Of a DNA stretch of 64,000 nucleotides, positions 53,029 to 62,640 are shown one piece after another. The translations under genes and the position numbers were made by a program. Every line of letters starts with the position of its first letter. Position 1 is the stretch's first letter. Below the pieces are notes generated by a model. It made no database searches and was not told where the DNA came from. It worked only from the letters and a program-made list of their open reading frames with translations. The stretch is from Burkholderia cenocepacia (lineage in GTDB: Bacteria; Pseudomonadota; Gammaproteobacteria; Burkholderiales; Burkholderiaceae). The DNA lies in assembly GCF_900446215.1 (NCBI RefSeq), contig NZ_UAQZ01000004.1, positions 42,715 to 106,714 on the forward strand, read 5' to 3'.

Positions 53029-53708
53029 TGCTTCACATCCCCGGCGTACTGACCCAAGCGCAAGTCGCGCAATGCCGCGAACTGCTCGATGCCGCCGAAT
53101 GGGTCGACGGCAACGCAACGTCCGGCGCGCAGTCGGCGCTCGCGAAACGCAACCGGCAATTGCTGGAAGGCTCGCCGGTCGCGCGTGCGGTGGGCGATGC
53201 GATTCAGGACGCACTCGCCCGCCATCCGCTGTTCTTTTCGGCGGCGCTGCCGCTCAAGGTATTTCCACCGCTGTTCAATCGCTATGAAGGCGGCGAGACG
53301 TTCGGCACCCACGTCGACAACGCGATCCGGCTGCTGCGCGGCACGGATTTCCGCGTGCGCAGCGATCTGTCGGCGACGCTGTTCCTCGAGGAACCCGGTG
53401 CGTACGACGGCGGCGAGCTGTGCGTCGAGGATACGTATGGCGTGCATCGCGCGAAGCTGCCGGCAGGCGACCTCGTGCTGTATCCGGCGTCGAGCCTGCA
53501 TCACGTGACGCCGGTGACGCGCGGCGAGCGCGTGGCGTCGTTCTTCTGGATTCAGAGCATGGTGCGCGACGACAGCGATCGCACGCTGCTGTTTCAGCTC
53601 GATACGCAGATTCAGGCGCTTTCCGCGGAAAAAGGGGCGAAGGATCCGATGGTCATTTCGCTCACCGGGATTTATCACAACCTGTTGAGGAAGTGGGCGG
53701 ATGCGTAG
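53025..53708 (+). CDS. PiuC/YbiX-type Fe(II)/2-oxoglutarate hydroxylase
   Basis: This is a 227-aa iron- and 2-oxoglutarate-dependent hydroxylase. The metal triad is visible as HVDNAI (His, Asp) and the later His in [17 protein letters not shown], with Arg binding 2-oxoglutarate. It ends [15 protein letters not shown] and [16 protein letters not shown]. coli YbiX is its best known relative and pairs with Fiu. The ATG overlaps the Sel1 stop (ATGA). It probably modifies a receptor-linked substrate under low iron. Confidence 0.9.
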   Translation: MMLHIPGVLTQAQVAQCRELLDAAEWVDGNATSGAQSALAKRNRQLLEGSPVARAVGDAIQDALARHPLFFSAALPLKVFPPLFNRYEGGETFGTHVDNAIRLLRGTDFRVRSDLSATLFLEEPGAYDGGELCVEDTYGVHRAKLPAGDLVLYPASSLHHVTPVTRGERVASFFWIQSMVRDDSDRTLLFQLDTQIQALSAEKGAKDPMVISLTGIYHNLLRKWADA

Positions 53709-53779
53709 CATGAGTCAGTCGCGCCGCGTCGAAAGACGGGTCCAAAACGATCTCGTCAAATGACCCTGCTCATATCGTG

Positions 53780-54016
53780 ATGCCGCACGCTCCCGTATCG
53801 AAATCCGAATTCAAGGCGCGCGCACTCGAATACTTCCGGCTCGTCGACGTGTCGGGCGAGGGATTGATCGTCACCGACCACGGCAAACCGACGTTCGAGA
53901 TTCGGCCGTATCGCTCGCGCGAAGCTCAGCCGTTGGACATATTGCGCGGTTCGGTCATGCGCTACGACAATCCTCTCGATCCGATTGCGAAAGAGGATTG
54001 GGAGACGTCGCGGTGA
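53780..54016 (+). CDS. Type II antitoxin (Phd/YefM-like)
   Basis: This is a 78-aa antitoxin: VSKSEFKARALEYFRLVDVSGEGLIVTDHGKPTFEIRPYR at the N-terminus is the Phd-type DNA-binding fold, and the C-terminus DPIAKEDWETSR would bind the toxin. A GTG just before the ATG is an alternative start. It overlaps the following PIN-toxin remnant by a GTGA junction. The antitoxin is intact while its toxin is not. Confidence 0.75.
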   Translation: MPHAPVSKSEFKARALEYFRLVDVSGEGLIVTDHGKPTFEIRPYRSREAQPLDILRGSVMRYDNPLDPIAKEDWETSR

Positions 54017-54127
54017 TCGTGCTGGATACGCATGCATCGGTGTGGTGGGCAGTACGCGACTCGGCGCTCAGCTGACACCCGCGACGAAAAAATCCGCGCG
54101 TACGCGCACATCGTGACGCTCTGGTAA
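54013..54127 (+). pseudogene. PIN-domain (VapC) toxin with an internal deletion
   Basis: The start VIVLDTHASVWWAVRDSALS is the N-terminus of a VapC ribonuclease (D4 is the first catalytic acid). It then stops at 54073. In another frame the next bases read DTRDEKIRAYAHIVTLW and stop at 54125-54127, the usual VapC C-terminus. About 70-80% of the gene between them is missing. The protein is therefore dead; only the two ends remain. Confidence 0.75.
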
Positions 54128-54483
54128 GCGTCGCCGGCCCCGCCGGCCGAACCGAGGCGCATCTTCCACCAGACTCTGGCATATCGGCGATTCGTCTGAC
54201 CAAAACGACCGCAGCCGCCGAACTCGACATCGGCTGCATACTCGATGCCACCGACCACCAATCATCCGGCGCCTGCTACACACATAACCCGTTCATCAGC
54301 CGCCCGGCCGCACGAAACCGCCAGTTCCTGATCGACGCACTGACCCGCGCCGGCCTCACGAATTACCCGTCCGAATGGTGGCATTGGTCATACGGCGACC
54401 GCTATTGGGCCGTCATGCAGAACGAATCGCACGCAATTTACGGTCCCGTCGACGAAAGCCTGCTCGACGAAACGTCGCGATGA
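54076..54483 (+). pseudogene. D-Ala-D-Ala dipeptidase (VanX/DdpX) C-terminal remnant
   Basis: An open frame without a start codon encodes AHLPPDSGISAIRLTKTTA, ILDATDHQSSGACYTHNPFI and RAARNRQFLIDALTRAGL-like sequence, then NYPSEWWHWSYGDRYWAVMQ with the VanX EWWH motif. The usual HSRGxAxDLT zinc block is decayed to SGISAIRLT. The N-terminal half is missing. It is a decayed VanX-type peptidase next to broken toxin-antitoxin genes. Confidence 0.7.
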
Positions 54484-54586
54484 CGGTTTTCCCCGATCCG
54501 ACACGCGTGACTCGGTAACATCCTCACTTGCCGATCCCCGCGGGCTCCCGCACAATCGCAGCACCTGTCTCCCTCCCCCCGCGCCG

Positions 54587-55171
54587 ATGTCCTATGCGTC
54601 ACTCGCCACCGGCGTCCTGCTCGCCGGCGGCCTTGGTCAACGCTTCGACCCGAGCGGCCTGCACAGCAAGCTGCTCGCCCGGCTTCCCGACGGCACGCCG
54701 GTGGCGGTCGCCGCCGCGCGCCGTCTCGCGGCCGCCACCGCCGACGTGATCGCCGTCGTGCGTCCCGGCGCCGAAAAGCTTGCGATTCTGCTGAATGAAG
54801 CCGGCTGTCAGGTCGTCTATGCCCCCGATGCGTTGCGCGGGATGGGCGCAAGCCTCGCGGCCGGCGTCCGCACCACGCCCGATTCGAACGGCTGGCTCGT
54901 CGCGCTCGGCGACATGCCGTGGATCGCCGCTTCCACCTACGAAACCGTCACCCGCGCGCTCGAAGCCGACAACGCGTCGATCGTCGCGCCCGCGCATCGC
55001 GGCGTGCGCGGCCATCCGGTCGGCTTCGCCGCGCACCATTTCGATGCGCTCGCCGCCCTCGACGGCGACACGGGCGCCCGTGCGCTGTTCGCCAGCGTGC
55101 CGGTGACCCTGCTCGATGTCGACGATCCCGGCATCCTGCGCGACGTCGATACGCCGGCGGATTTGCGCTGA
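54587..55171 (+). CDS. MocA/MobA-like nucleotidyltransferase
   Basis: This is a 194-aa NTP-transferase. The N-terminus GVLLAGGLGQRFDPSGLHSKLLARLPDG carries the glycine-rich motif and Lys of MobA-type proteins. ALGDMPWIAASTYETV and the C-terminal DVDDPGILRDVDTPADLR (Asp residues for Mg) follow. It is shaped like MocA (cytidylyltransferase for molybdopterin) or other nucleotidyltransferases; no xanthine-dehydrogenase gene is close, so the target is unknown. Confidence 0.85.
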   Translation: MSYASLATGVLLAGGLGQRFDPSGLHSKLLARLPDGTPVAVAAARRLAAATADVIAVVRPGAEKLAILLNEAGCQVVYAPDALRGMGASLAAGVRTTPDSNGWLVALGDMPWIAASTYETVTRALEADNASIVAPAHRGVRGHPVGFAAHHFDALAALDGDTGARALFASVPVTLLDVDDPGILRDVDTPADLR

Positions 55172-55343
55172 CTTCGATGGTGCGGTTCTGCACGATCCCG
55201 CACGAACACCGTCAATGGACGAATTTCGCCGACGATCGTCCACCGGTCGCAAGAATCGCGCTGCAAACACGCGCCCGATTGGCTATAACGGAGACGAGGC
55301 GCATCCGCCGCGCCACCGCCGTCACGCACCGCGCGAGTTCTCC

Positions 55344-55484
55344 ATGAGCGATCACACGACCCCGACGCCCGAGCCACCGGCCGACCCGAACCGCGATCCG
55401 GAAGACGATCCGTTCGCGTCGCCGCCCGGTCATCACGACAATCCGCAGCAACCGGACGGGCCGCCGAGCAAGGATCCGGTCTAG
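55344..55484 (+). CDS. Small acidic, proline-rich hypothetical protein (46 aa)
   Basis: The product (MSDHTTPTPEPPADPNRDPE...) is low complexity and presumably disordered. A possible -10 box TATAAC (55284-55289) and a GAG close to the ATG support expression, but the sequence has no domain. The gene stands in a gap between the MocA-like gene and the polyol operon. Confidence 0.45.
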   Translation: MSDHTTPTPEPPADPNRDPEDDPFASPPGHHDNPQQPDGPPSKDPV

Positions 55485-55534
55485 CCGCGCGCCGGCCGCG
55501 CCGCGACTTCAGCCCGCGACTTCCGTGACGCGAT

Positions 55535-56293
55535 CTAGCGCGCCGTATACCCGCCGTCGATCGGCAGCGACACGCCGCTGATCATCGACGCCGCATCGCT
55601 CAGCAAAAACAGGATCGGTTCGACGACTTCGTGCGGCTCCGCGAACCGGCCGAGCGGAATCGCAGCGAGCATCGGCGCACGCTTCTCCGGTTCGCTCCAC
55701 GCGAACTGCGCCATCGGCGTGAGCGTGACGGTGGGGTTCACGCTGTTCACACGAATGCCGTGCGGCCCGAGTTCGATGCACAGCACGCGCGTGATCGCGT
55801 CCATCGCCGCCTTCGACGCGCAATAGCTCAAATGCGCGGGCAGCCCGACGAGCGCGGCCTGGCTCGACACGTTGACGATGCTGCCCCGTGCGTGCGCCGC
55901 GCCGCGTCCGTCGCGCTCGATCATCCTGCGCGCCACGGCCCGCGCGACGAGCGCCGCGCCGCGCGCATTGACGGCCATCACACGATCGAACTGCGCGGCG
56001 CCGACCTCGAGCGCCGGTTCGAGCGACGCGATCCCCGCGCAATTGACGAGGCCGTCGAACGCCTCGTACGCGGCGAGTGCGGCATCGATCGATTGCTCGT
56101 CACCGCCGACGTCCAGGCGCAACGTATCGCATGCAATCTCGCCGGCGAGCGTGTCGAGCGCGGCCATGTCGCGCCCTGCCGCGACAACGCGCGCGCCCGC
56201 TTGCGCCAGCGCGACCGCGCAGGCGCGGCCGATTCCGCTCGACGCGCCCGTGACGAGCACCGTTGCCCCGCTGAAATCGAATCGTGTGTTCAT
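55535..56293 (-). CDS. SDR, polyol dehydrogenase-like
   Basis: This is a 252-aa SDR with TGASSGIG, NCAGIAS, catalytic Ser in VSSQAAL and YCASK, and VNPTVTLTP near the C-terminus. It resembles L-xylulose/threitol-type reductases. It is the last gene of the polyol operon, overlapping the kinase stop by 4 bases. It may interconvert a ketose and a polyol. Confidence 0.85.
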   Translation of the reverse strand: MNTRFDFSGATVLVTGASSGIGRACAVALAQAGARVVAAGRDMAALDTLAGEIACDTLRLDVGGDEQSIDAALAAYEAFDGLVNCAGIASLEPALEVGAAQFDRVMAVNARGAALVARAVARRMIERDGRGAAHARGSIVNVSSQAALVGLPAHLSYCASKAAMDAITRVLCIELGPHGIRVNSVNPTVTLTPMAQFAWSEPEKRAPMLAAIPLGRFAEPHEVVEPILFLLSDAASMISGVSLPIDGGYTAR

Positions 56294-57837
56294 GATGAGG
56301 TGCCCAGCCTGTGCATGATCGGCTTGAGTGCCGGATACAACGCCGTATAGAGCGAAAAACGCGCGTCGTACGTGTTCGCACGCTCGGCATCGGGCCGTGC
56401 GCGCTCGACGAGCGTGACCCAGCCGCCCTGCGCGTCATCGTCCGACACGAGCCCTGCGCCGACGCCCGCAAGCAGCGCGGCGCCCATCGCGGCTTCGACG
56501 TCCTGCTCGATCGTCCACACCGGAAAACCCGTCATGTCCGCGATGATCTGCATCCACAGCGCCGAATGCGCGGCGCCGCCGACGACGATCAACCGATCGT
56601 CCAGCGCCGCCGCGCCCCGGCGGCCGGCCTCGATGTTGTGACGCAACGCGAACGCGACGCCTTCGAGCACCGCTCGATAAAGATGCGCACGCGTGTGCGC
56701 GAGACTCAGCCCGACGAACGCGCCGCTCGCCTTCGCATCCCACACCGGGCTGCGCTCGCCCATCAGATACGGCAGGAACAGCACGCCGTCGGCGCCGGCC
56801 GGCACACGCTCGGCCGCCTCCTCGAGCAGCACGTGCGGATCGCCGTGCGGCAGCAGGCGCGCCGCGTCGGTTTCCGCGTGGCAGAACTGGTCGCGAAACC
56901 ACGCGACGGATGCGCCGGCCGCGATCGCACCGCCGAACACGTACAGGTCGCGCTGCCCGTTGAACACGTGCGGCATGCTGACGAGGCCGTGCCGCGCATC
57001 GACGTGCCGGTTCACGTAGCCCCAGCACATGCTGGTGCCGATCATCGCGACGTGCTGCCCGGTGCGCGTCGCGCCGGCGGCGAAGGTCGCCACGGCCGCA
57101 TCGACGCCGCCCGCGACGACCGGCGTGCCGGCCGGCAGCCCGAGTTGCGCGGTCCATTGCGACAGCAGGCCGCCGACGACGTCCGTCGAATCGACCAGCC
57201 GCTCGGGCATCATCGTCGCCGGAATGCCGAGCATGTCGAGCGCGTCGTCGGACCACTCGCGGCGCGCGACGTCGTACACGCCGCCGATATTGCCGGCCGA
57301 ACTGTGATCGACCGCGACTTCACCGGTCAGCAGGTAGATCACATACGCGTTCGGCGGCAGGAAATAGCGCACGTTCGCCCACACGTCCGGCCGCTGGTCG
57401 CGCAGCCACAGCATCTTGGTGAAGCCGTAGTAGCTGTCGACGCCGTTGCCGGTGATCACGCGCAGCCGCTCGACGTTCACGTGTTCGTCGACCCAGTCGA
57501 CTTGCGCGGTCGCGCGCCGGTCCATCCAGATCAGGCACGGATGCAGCGGCCGCATGTCGCTGTCGACCGGGATGCCCGAGCCGCCGTACAGGCTGCTCAC
57601 GCACACCGCCCGGATCGCGTCGGCCGGCACGCCCTGCGCGCGCGCGTCGCTCACGCAGCCGCCGATGCAGTCGAGCACCGCGTCGAACCACACGTGCGGC
57701 CACTGCTCGGCCCACAGCGGGCGCGGCGTATCGGGCTGGTAGCCGGCCGAGCGCCGCGCGACGATCGTGCCGTGCCGGTCGACCAGCAGCGCCTTGGTGC
57801 TCTGCGTGCCGATGTCGACGCCTATGACGTATTCCAT
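56290..57837 (-). CDS. FGGY-family carbohydrate kinase
   Basis: This is a 515-aa sugar/polyol kinase. The phosphate-1 motif is DIGTQSTKALLVD, the FGGY Asp base lies in GGVDAA, and VVGGAAHSALWMQIIADMTG is the adenosine-binding region. FGGY kinases include xylulokinase, ribulokinase and erythritol kinase. The start MEYVIG follows from the long open frame. Its operon neighbours (tetritol-type dehydrogenase, SDR, Rbs-type transporter) suggest a tetrulose or polyol phosphorylation. Confidence 0.88.
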   Translation of the reverse strand: MEYVIGVDIGTQSTKALLVDRHGTIVARRSAGYQPDTPRPLWAEQWPHVWFDAVLDCIGGCVSDARAQGVPADAIRAVCVSSLYGGSGIPVDSDMRPLHPCLIWMDRRATAQVDWVDEHVNVERLRVITGNGVDSYYGFTKMLWLRDQRPDVWANVRYFLPPNAYVIYLLTGEVAVDHSSAGNIGGVYDVARREWSDDALDMLGIPATMMPERLVDSTDVVGGLLSQWTAQLGLPAGTPVVAGGVDAAVATFAAGATRTGQHVAMIGTSMCWGYVNRHVDARHGLVSMPHVFNGQRDLYVFGGAIAAGASVAWFRDQFCHAETDAARLLPHGDPHVLLEEAAERVPAGADGVLFLPYLMGERSPVWDAKASGAFVGLSLAHTRAHLYRAVLEGVAFALRHNIEAGRRGAAALDDRLIVVGGAAHSALWMQIIADMTGFPVWTIEQDVEAAMGAALLAGVGAGLVSDDDAQGGWVTLVERARPDAERANTYDARFSLYTALYPALKPIMHRLGTSS

Positions 57838-57866
57838 GATGTCTCCGGTGAGGCGCACGCCGGCCG

Positions 57867-58955
57867 TCAGCGGGCCGGCTTCAGCAGCACCTTGATCGAT
57901 TCGGGCGATTTCGCGACGCGGATCGCGTCGTCCCAGTCCTCGAGCGCGAAACCGTGCGTGACGATGCCTTTCGACGTGACGAGCCCGCGCGCGAGCAGGT
58001 CGATCGCGACCGGATAGCAGTATGGCCCGAGGTGCGCGCCGCGTACGTCGAGCTCCTTGCGGTCGCCGATGATCGACCAGTCGACGGTCGCATCCTCGCC
58101 GAACACGCTGAACTCGACGAAGCGGCCGAGCTTGCGGATCAGGTCGAGCCCCTGGTTCACACCGACCGGCGCGCCGGTCGTCTCGATGTATACGTCGCAG
58201 CCATAGCCGTCGGTGAGCGCGCGGACGATCTCGCGCGCGTCGTCGCGCTTCGGGTTGATCGTCACGTCGGCGCCATACTGCCGCGCGAGCTCGAGCCGTT
58301 CGTCGATCAGGTCGATCACGACGAGCTTCTTCGGCGTCTTCAGGTGCGCGACCTGCGTCATCATCAGCCCGAGCGGGCCCGCGCCCGCGATCACGACGAC
58401 GTCGTCGAGCTGCACGTCGCCGCGGTTCACCGTATGGATCGCGCACGACAGCGGCTCGATGATCGCGGCATCCTCGAGCGATACGCCGAGCGGAATCCTG
58501 TGGACGATCGCGGTCGGCGGAATGCGCATGTACTCGGCCATCCCGCCGTCGGCCACCTCGCGCTGAAAGCCGAAGATGTTGTGCACTTCGCACATCCAGT
58601 ACTGGCCCGACTTGCAATAGCGGCACTTGCCGCACGGCACGATCTGCTCGGCGATCACGCGGTCGCCCAGCGCGACGCCGAAATGCTCGGCCGCGCCGTC
58701 GCCGAGCGCTTCGACGTAGCCGAAAAATTCATGGCCGGGAATCACCGGCGCCTTCACCCACGGGCTGGGGCCGCCCCAGAACATCTTGGCGCCGGTGTAG
58801 CACTTGCAGTCGCTCGCGCAGATCCCGCACGCGGCGATGCGGATCACGAGCTCGTTCACGCCGGGATTCGGCTTCGCGACCTGTTCGACGCGATAGTCCT
58901 CGGGGCCGTGGCAGACGACCGCGGTCATGCGCGGCTGGGCTTCGGGTGTCGTCAT
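57867..58955 (-). CDS. Zinc-dependent erythritol/threitol-type dehydrogenase
   Basis: This is a 362-aa medium-chain dehydrogenase. Catalytic zinc ligands are Cys in GICASDCKC and His/Glu in GHEFFG; four structural Cys are in CGKCRYCKSGQYWMC. The Rossmann motif is AGAGPLG. The region DVYIETTGAPVGVNQGLDLI and ELDVRGAHLGPYCYPVA strongly recall the erythritol/L-threitol dehydrogenase of Mycobacterium. It would oxidise the polyol to a tetrulose for the kinase. Confidence 0.85.
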   Translation of the reverse strand: MTTPEAQPRMTAVVCHGPEDYRVEQVAKPNPGVNELVIRIAACGICASDCKCYTGAKMFWGGPSPWVKAPVIPGHEFFGYVEALGDGAAEHFGVALGDRVIAEQIVPCGKCRYCKSGQYWMCEVHNIFGFQREVADGGMAEYMRIPPTAIVHRIPLGVSLEDAAIIEPLSCAIHTVNRGDVQLDDVVVIAGAGPLGLMMTQVAHLKTPKKLVVIDLIDERLELARQYGADVTINPKRDDAREIVRALTDGYGCDVYIETTGAPVGVNQGLDLIRKLGRFVEFSVFGEDATVDWSIIGDRKELDVRGAHLGPYCYPVAIDLLARGLVTSKGIVTHGFALEDWDDAIRVAKSPESIKVLLKPAR

Positions 58956-59001
58956 GAGTTGTCTCTTTCCTGAGTGATTCGGATAACCGATGATTTTTTC
59001 A

Positions 59002-60009
59002 TTATCGCGATCGTTCGCGGCTGATGTAGATCGCGAGCAGGATGATTCCGCCCTTGATCACGTTCTGCACATACGGGTTCACGCCGATCATGTTGAGCCC
59101 GTTGTTGAGCACGCCGAGCAGCAGTGCGCCGACCAGCGTGCCGAGGATCGCGCCGCGCCCGCCGGAGATCGACGTGCCGCCCATCACGACCGCCGCGATC
59201 GCGTCGAGCTCGAAACCCACACCCGCGTTCGGCTGCCCGCTCATCAGGCGCCCGGTCAGCACGATCGCGGCGAGCGCCGACGTGACGCCGGCCAGCGTGT
59301 AGACGATCAGTTTCACGCGCGCGACCCGCACGCCGGTGAGCCGCGTCGCCTGCTCGTTACCGCCGATCGCGTACACGTAGCGGCCGAACGGCATCCGGTC
59401 GAGCAGCAGCCACGCGATCGCATAGACCACCAGCATGATCAGCACCGGCGCCTGGATGCCGAGCACCTTGCCGCTGCCGAAGAACGCGACCCAGTCGGGC
59501 AGCCCGTCGATCGGATAGCCGCCCGTGTAGATCAGCGCGAGGCCGCGCGCGATGCCCATCGTCGCGAGCGTGACGATGATCGGCGGCATTCCCGCGAACG
59601 CGACGAACACGCCGTTCAGGAAGCCGAAGCCGAGGCCGACCGCGATGCCGATCGCCAGCGCGGCGACCGCGTTGACGCCCGCGACCATCAACCCGGCCGC
59701 GAGCGTGCCCGACAACGCCATCACCGAGCCGACCGACAGGTCGATCCCGCCCGTCAGGATCACGCAGGTCATGCCGACCGCGATGATCGCGTTGATCGAC
59801 ACCTGGCGCAGCACGTTCTCGAGGTTCGCGGCGGACAGGAAGCTCGGGCTCGCGATCATCATCGCGATGCACACGACGATCAGGCCGACGAGCGGATAGA
59901 ACAGCGTCGAGCGGCGCAGCTGCGCCCACATCGCGCGCGGCGGCGGCGCGTCGCCGGCCGTGGCCGCGAGCGTCGTGGAAGGCGTGGAAGAAGAATCAGG
60001 CAGGTTCAT
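59002..60009 (-). CDS. Rbs-type ABC transporter permease
   Basis: This is a 335-aa inner-membrane permease. The typical sequence is [24 protein letters not shown] and the EAA-like [24 protein letters not shown], with about 8-10 helices. The start MNLPDS overlaps the ATPase stop by 14 bases. It belongs with the ATPase and binding protein to a polyol importer. Confidence 0.92.
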   Translation of the reverse strand: MNLPDSSSTPSTTLAATAGDAPPPRAMWAQLRRSTLFYPLVGLIVVCIAMMIASPSFLSAANLENVLRQVSINAIIAVGMTCVILTGGIDLSVGSVMALSGTLAAGLMVAGVNAVAALAIGIAVGLGFGFLNGVFVAFAGMPPIIVTLATMGIARGLALIYTGGYPIDGLPDWVAFFGSGKVLGIQAPVLIMLVVYAIAWLLLDRMPFGRYVYAIGGNEQATRLTGVRVARVKLIVYTLAGVTSALAAIVLTGRLMSGQPNAGVGFELDAIAAVVMGGTSISGGRGAILGTLVGALLLGVLNNGLNMIGVNPYVQNVIKGGIILLAIYISRERSR

Positions 60010-61516
60010 GGGTCGCTCCTCGCGTGCCGGCCGTGGCATAGGTCATGACCGTGTCGGGATCGATCTCGTCGCCGGCGAGCGTCGCCTCGATGCGGCCCTG
60101 CCGGAACACGGCGACGCGATCGCACATGCCGACGATTTCCGGCAACTCGGACGAGATCATGATGATGGCGTAGCCGCGCGCGGTGAGTTCGCGCATCAGC
60201 CCGTAGATTTCGGCTTTCGCGCCGACGTCGATGCCGCGCGTCGGCTCGTCGAAGATCAGCACCGACGTGTGATGGTTCAGCCAGCGCGCGATCACGACCT
60301 TCTGCTGGTTGCCGCCGGACAGCGTCGCGACCTCGGTGTGGATCGACGGCGCCTTCACGCCGACGCGCCGCATCACGTCGTGCGTGGTGCGCGCCTCGCC
60401 GCGCCGGTCGATCAGCCAGCGCATCGACCGGTACTTGCCGAGGTTGTTCAGCGAGATGTTGTCGCGAATCGAGAACGACGTGACGAGCCCTTCCGTCTTG
60501 CGGCTTTCCGGCAGGATGCCGATGCCCGCGCGCAGCGCGTCGGCCGGATCGGCGAGCTTCGCCGCCGCGCCGCGTACGCGCAACTCCTTGCGATGCGCAC
60601 GCGTCGCGCCGATCACCGCGAGCGCGGTTTCCGTGCGGCCCGAGCCGACCAGGCCGGCAAAGCCGAGGATCTCGCCGGCCCGCAGCGCGAAGCGGTTCAC
60701 CGGGCCGTCGCGCTCGATCTGCAGCGCGTCGACCTCGAGCACGGCCGGCGCGTCGGCCGCAAGCGCAGGTTTCGGCGGAAAGCTGCTTTCGATCCGGCGG
60801 CCGACCATCATCCGCACCAGTTGCTCGACGTCGGTGCGCGCGACCTCGGTCGTCGCGACGTACTGGCCGTCACGCAGCACCGTGATGCGGTCGCATACCG
60901 CGAAGATCTCGTCGAGGTGATGCGAGATGAAGATCATCGCGACGCCCTGCCGCTTCAGCTCGCGCATGATCGCGAACAGGTGTTCGGCCTCGGCCGGCGT
61001 CAGCGTGGCGGTCGGTTCGTCGAGGATCAGGATGCGCGCATCGAGCGACAGCGCCTTGCCGATCTCGACGAACTGCTGCTGCGCGACCGACAGCGTGCGG
61101 ATCGGCGCGTCGAGATCGATCGCCACGCCCAGGCGCGCGAAGATGGCCGCGGCCGCCGCGCGCATCCGCTTGCGGTCGCGCGCGCCCCAGCGGTTGCGCA
61201 GCTCGCGGCCGAGGAACAGGTTGTCGACGGCATCGAGATGCGGAATCAGGCTGAATTCCTGGAATACGATGCCGACGCCGGCCGCGACCGCGTCGTGATA
61301 GTCCGCGAAATGGCGCGCGGCGCCGTCGATCTCGATCGTGCCGGCATCCGGCTGGTGGATGCCGCACAGGATCTTCATCAGCGTCGACTTGCCCGCGCCG
61401 TTCTCGCCGAGCAGCGCATGGATCTCGCCGCGCGCGATCTGCAGATCGATGTCGGACAGCGCCTTCACGCCGGGAAAGCTTTTCGTGATATGGCTGAGCC
61501 TGAGTATCGTGTCCAT
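59996..61516 (-). CDS. Rbs-type ABC transporter ATP-binding protein (two domains)
   Basis: This is a 506-aa double ATPase. The first half has Walker [23 protein letters not shown] and Walker [12 protein letters not shown]. The second half has a degenerate Walker A (GLVGSGRTE) and signature [14 protein letters not shown], as in RbsA. It powers the uptake of the polyol. A permease and binding protein flank it. Confidence 0.93.
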   Translation of the reverse strand: MDTILRLSHITKSFPGVKALSDIDLQIARGEIHALLGENGAGKSTLMKILCGIHQPDAGTIEIDGAARHFADYHDAVAAGVGIVFQEFSLIPHLDAVDNLFLGRELRNRWGARDRKRMRAAAAAIFARLGVAIDLDAPIRTLSVAQQQFVEIGKALSLDARILILDEPTATLTPAEAEHLFAIMRELKRQGVAMIFISHHLDEIFAVCDRITVLRDGQYVATTEVARTDVEQLVRMMVGRRIESSFPPKPALAADAPAVLEVDALQIERDGPVNRFALRAGEILGFAGLVGSGRTETALAVIGATRAHRKELRVRGAAAKLADPADALRAGIGILPESRKTEGLVTSFSIRDNISLNNLGKYRSMRWLIDRRGEARTTHDVMRRVGVKAPSIHTEVATLSGGNQQKVVIARWLNHHTSVLIFDEPTRGIDVGAKAEIYGLMRELTARGYAIIMISSELPEIVGMCDRVAVFRQGRIEATLAGDEIDPDTVMTYATAGTRGATHEPA

Positions 61517-61578
61517 CGGCTTCTCCGTGCGAAGGGCGTCGGCCGCGCCGCCGCCCTTCGCGTCGCGTCGCACGTCGT

Positions 61579-62520
61579 TCACCAGCTGAAACCCTTCGCG
61601 TTGCCGCGATCGACGACCTTCACGTCGACGGGAATCGCCTTCGGCACCGTCGCGCCCCACTTGCGCGCGATCGCGATGCCGAGCGCGATGCGCACCTGGT
61701 CGGCCGGAAACTGCGCGGTCGTCTCGATGAACTTCGAGTTCGGCTTCTGGATCGCGGCGATCGCCTCGGGCGCGCCGTCGACGCTCGTCAGCTTGATGTC
61801 CTTGCCGGAACCCTCGATCGCGGCGAGCGCGCCCATCGAGCCGCCGTCGTTCACGCTGAAGAGGCCCTTCAGGTTCGGATGCGCGGAGATCATGTTCTCG
61901 GTGACCGACAGCGCGGTCGCGCGCTCTTGCTTGCCGTTCTGCGTGTCGACGAGCTTCACGTTCGGGAATTTCGCGAGCCCGGCCTTGCAGCCGCGCACGC
62001 GCTCGAGAATCGGCACGACCGGAATGCCGTCGAGGATCGCGACCTCGCCGCTGCCGCCGATCGCCTTCGCGAGGTATTCGCACGACATCACGCCCGCGTC
62101 GTAATTCTTCGAGCCGACGAACGAATCGACCGGGCCGTTCGCGTTCGCATCGACCGCCACGACGACCGCGCCGGCCTTCTTCGCCTGCGTGATCGCCGAC
62201 TGGATGCCGGTCGAATCGGTCGGGTTCACGAGCAGGATGTCGATCTTCTTCTGCAGCATGTCCTCGACGTCGCTCACCTGCTTGCTGACGTCGTGATGCG
62301 CGTCGGTGACGACGACCTGCGCGCCGATCGATGCGGCCGCGTCGTTCAGCGCCTTCTGCATCGTCACGAAATACGGGTTGTTCAGTTCCTGGAACGTCAT
62401 GCCGATCCGCAGCGGCGCGGCATGCGCGGCGGCGGGCAACAGGGCCGCGACGGCGAGCGCGGCAACGGCCGCCAGGCGGGCGGCGCGACGGGGGGATGAA
62501 GCGGGCGATGCGTGCGTCAT
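61579..62520 (-). CDS. Rbs-type substrate-binding protein
   Basis: This is a 313-aa periplasmic binding protein. The signal peptide ([19 protein letters not shown]) is followed by [19 protein letters not shown] and [17 protein letters not shown], typical of the RbsB group (Peripla_BP_4). It is the first gene of the polyol operon (RbsB-RbsA-RbsC-dehydrogenase-kinase-SDR). The AraC gene lies just upstream in the same direction. Confidence 0.92.
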   Translation of the reverse strand: MTHASPASSPRRAARLAAVAALAVAALLPAAAHAAPLRIGMTFQELNNPYFVTMQKALNDAAASIGAQVVVTDAHHDVSKQVSDVEDMLQKKIDILLVNPTDSTGIQSAITQAKKAGAVVVAVDANANGPVDSFVGSKNYDAGVMSCEYLAKAIGGSGEVAILDGIPVVPILERVRGCKAGLAKFPNVKLVDTQNGKQERATALSVTENMISAHPNLKGLFSVNDGGSMGALAAIEGSGKDIKLTSVDGAPEAIAAIQKPNSKFIETTAQFPADQVRIALGIAIARKWGATVPKAIPVDVKVVDRGNAKGFSW

Positions 62521-62640
62521 GACGGTGTCTCCTGAATTGTGTGCAGCTTTTTCGTGGGTGAATGCGCCCCTCGCGACGTGAACGGCGCGATCGGCGGGGT
62601 GAAACGGTTAGGAAAACTCAGGCGGGCAACGGCCCGGCGA

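Noticed and set aside
54438..54851. Leftward 137-codon frame over the VanX remnant and MocA-like gene
   Set aside because: Arg-rich, no domain, antisense to better supported sequence.
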